DNA of 12,715 nucleotides from NCBI GenBank assembly GCA_030147905.1, contig JASBUM010000024.1:1-12715 (forward strand). The letters run 5' to 3'. The DNA comes from Acidimangrovimonas sp. (GTDB lineage Bacteria; Pseudomonadota; Alphaproteobacteria; Rhodobacterales; Rhodobacteraceae). Below, in pieces: positions 12,257-12,715 of this stretch. The notes under the pieces were generated by a model. The model saw nothing but the letters and a program-made list of their open reading frames with translations, did not search any database and was not told the origin of the DNA. The translations under genes and the position numbers were made by a program. Within the stretch, counting starts at the first letter, position 1, and each line of letters opens with the position of its first letter.

Positions 12257-12715
12257 GACCGTGCTTGCGCTGGAAGGTCTGGTGACCGAGATCGGCGGGC
12301 ATCGCGTGGTCGATTCGGTCTCGCTCGATGTTCGCGCGGGCGAGGTCGTGGCCCTCGTCGGCGAAAGCGGATCGGGCAAGAGCCTGACGGCCCTGTCAGT
12401 GATGGGGCTTCTGCCGCCCGCGGCACGGGTGACGGGCGGGCATGCATGGCTGCGGCGCGCCGATACGCCCCCGGCTGCGCTCCGCGGTGTGCGGCCCGGA
12501 ACCGCCCACCGAGATGCACACCGGGCTGCCCACCGAACCGCCCCGGGCGCCGCGGGAGAGGACAGCGGCAGTCGCGAGGACCTGCTTTGCGCCACGCCGG
12601 CAAGGATGCGCGCGATCCGCGGCGCCGATCTGTCGATGATCTTCCAGGAACCTCAGGCATCGCTCGATCCGCTGATGCGGGTGGGCGCGCAGGTCGCCGA
12701 AAGCCTGATCGTGCA
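12249..12715 (+). CDS. ABC transporter ATPase, DppD type, N-terminal part with an insert (cut by window edge)
   Basis: The first 155 residues of the nucleotide-binding subunit expected for this importer. Walker A GESGSGKS is at residues 38-45, and the Q-loop MIFQEPQASLDPLMRVG has Q133. The start ATG at 12249 overlaps the end of the Ggt-family gene by eight bases, with AAGGGG about six bases upstream. Between Walker A Lys44 and Q133 there are 89 residues, whereas E. coli DppD has about 50. The extra part (about 69-117) is His/Arg/Ala/Gly-rich and unlike the normal VTGGxVxxxGxDL...LRxIRG segment, although the frame stays open and the family sequence resumes at RAIRGADLSM. The Walker B and signature motifs lie outside the window. 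Confidence 0.9.
   Translation, partial: MVETVLALEGLVTEIGGHRVVDSVSLDVRAGEVVALVGESGSGKSLTALSVMGLLPPAARVTGGHAWLRRADTPPAALRGVRPGTAHRDAHRAAHRTAPGAAGEDSGSREDLLCATPARMRAIRGADLSMIFQEPQASLDPLMRVGAQVAESLIV

Overview
The window is a very GC-rich stretch (GC-ending codons throughout, long antisense open frames) carrying about eleven tightly packed bacterial genes. The composition, short leaders, divergent and overlapping gene layout, and two copies of a GC-rich palindrome followed by a short AT tract of a kind I associate with Rhodobacteraceae spacers all suggest an alphaproteobacterium of the Paracoccus/Rhodovulum type. That placement is inference; no marker gene is present.

Left part (1-2343): two tandem M20-family amidohydrolase genes lie on the minus strand, the second cut by the window edge. 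Their first 69 residues are about 64% identical, so they are a duplication. Divergent from them is mazG, a housekeeping NTP pyrophosphohydrolase. A 424-bp convergent spacer (2344-2767) is full of short tandem repeats plus a palindromic element. It ends at a 15-bp triplicate that repeats the stop codon of the next gene.

Middle (2768-4542): a flavin disulfide oxidoreductase of the glutathione/mercuric reductase class is on the minus strand. It keeps the redox CxxxxC but lacks the usual C-terminal His. A 413-bp divergent spacer follows, with a second palindrome copy, several inverted repeats, and an AT-rich promoter island containing a perfect 12-bp palindrome.

Right part (4543-12715): one plus-strand operon. 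The order is a GntR/FCD regulator, a Tat-type family 5 substrate-binding protein, two DppB/DppC-type permeases, a short-chain dehydrogenase, a CE4/NodB-fold deacetylase or cyclic-amide hydrolase, a gamma-glutamyltransferase-family Ntn hydrolase without a signal peptide, and the start of a DppD-type ATPase (cut by the edge). Genes overlap or lie 3-30 bp apart. The simplest reading is a regulated uptake and catabolic operon: a peptide-like amide, imide or gamma-glutamyl compound is imported and then hydrolysed and oxidised in the cytoplasm. The exact substrate cannot be read from the sequence.

A recurring oddity is low-complexity GC-rich material added to several operon proteins: a GntR tail of about 66 residues, a Pro/Gly-rich DppC N-terminus, an Asp/Gly-rich insert in the Ggt-like enzyme, and an insert of roughly 39 residues between Walker A and the Q-loop of the ATPase.
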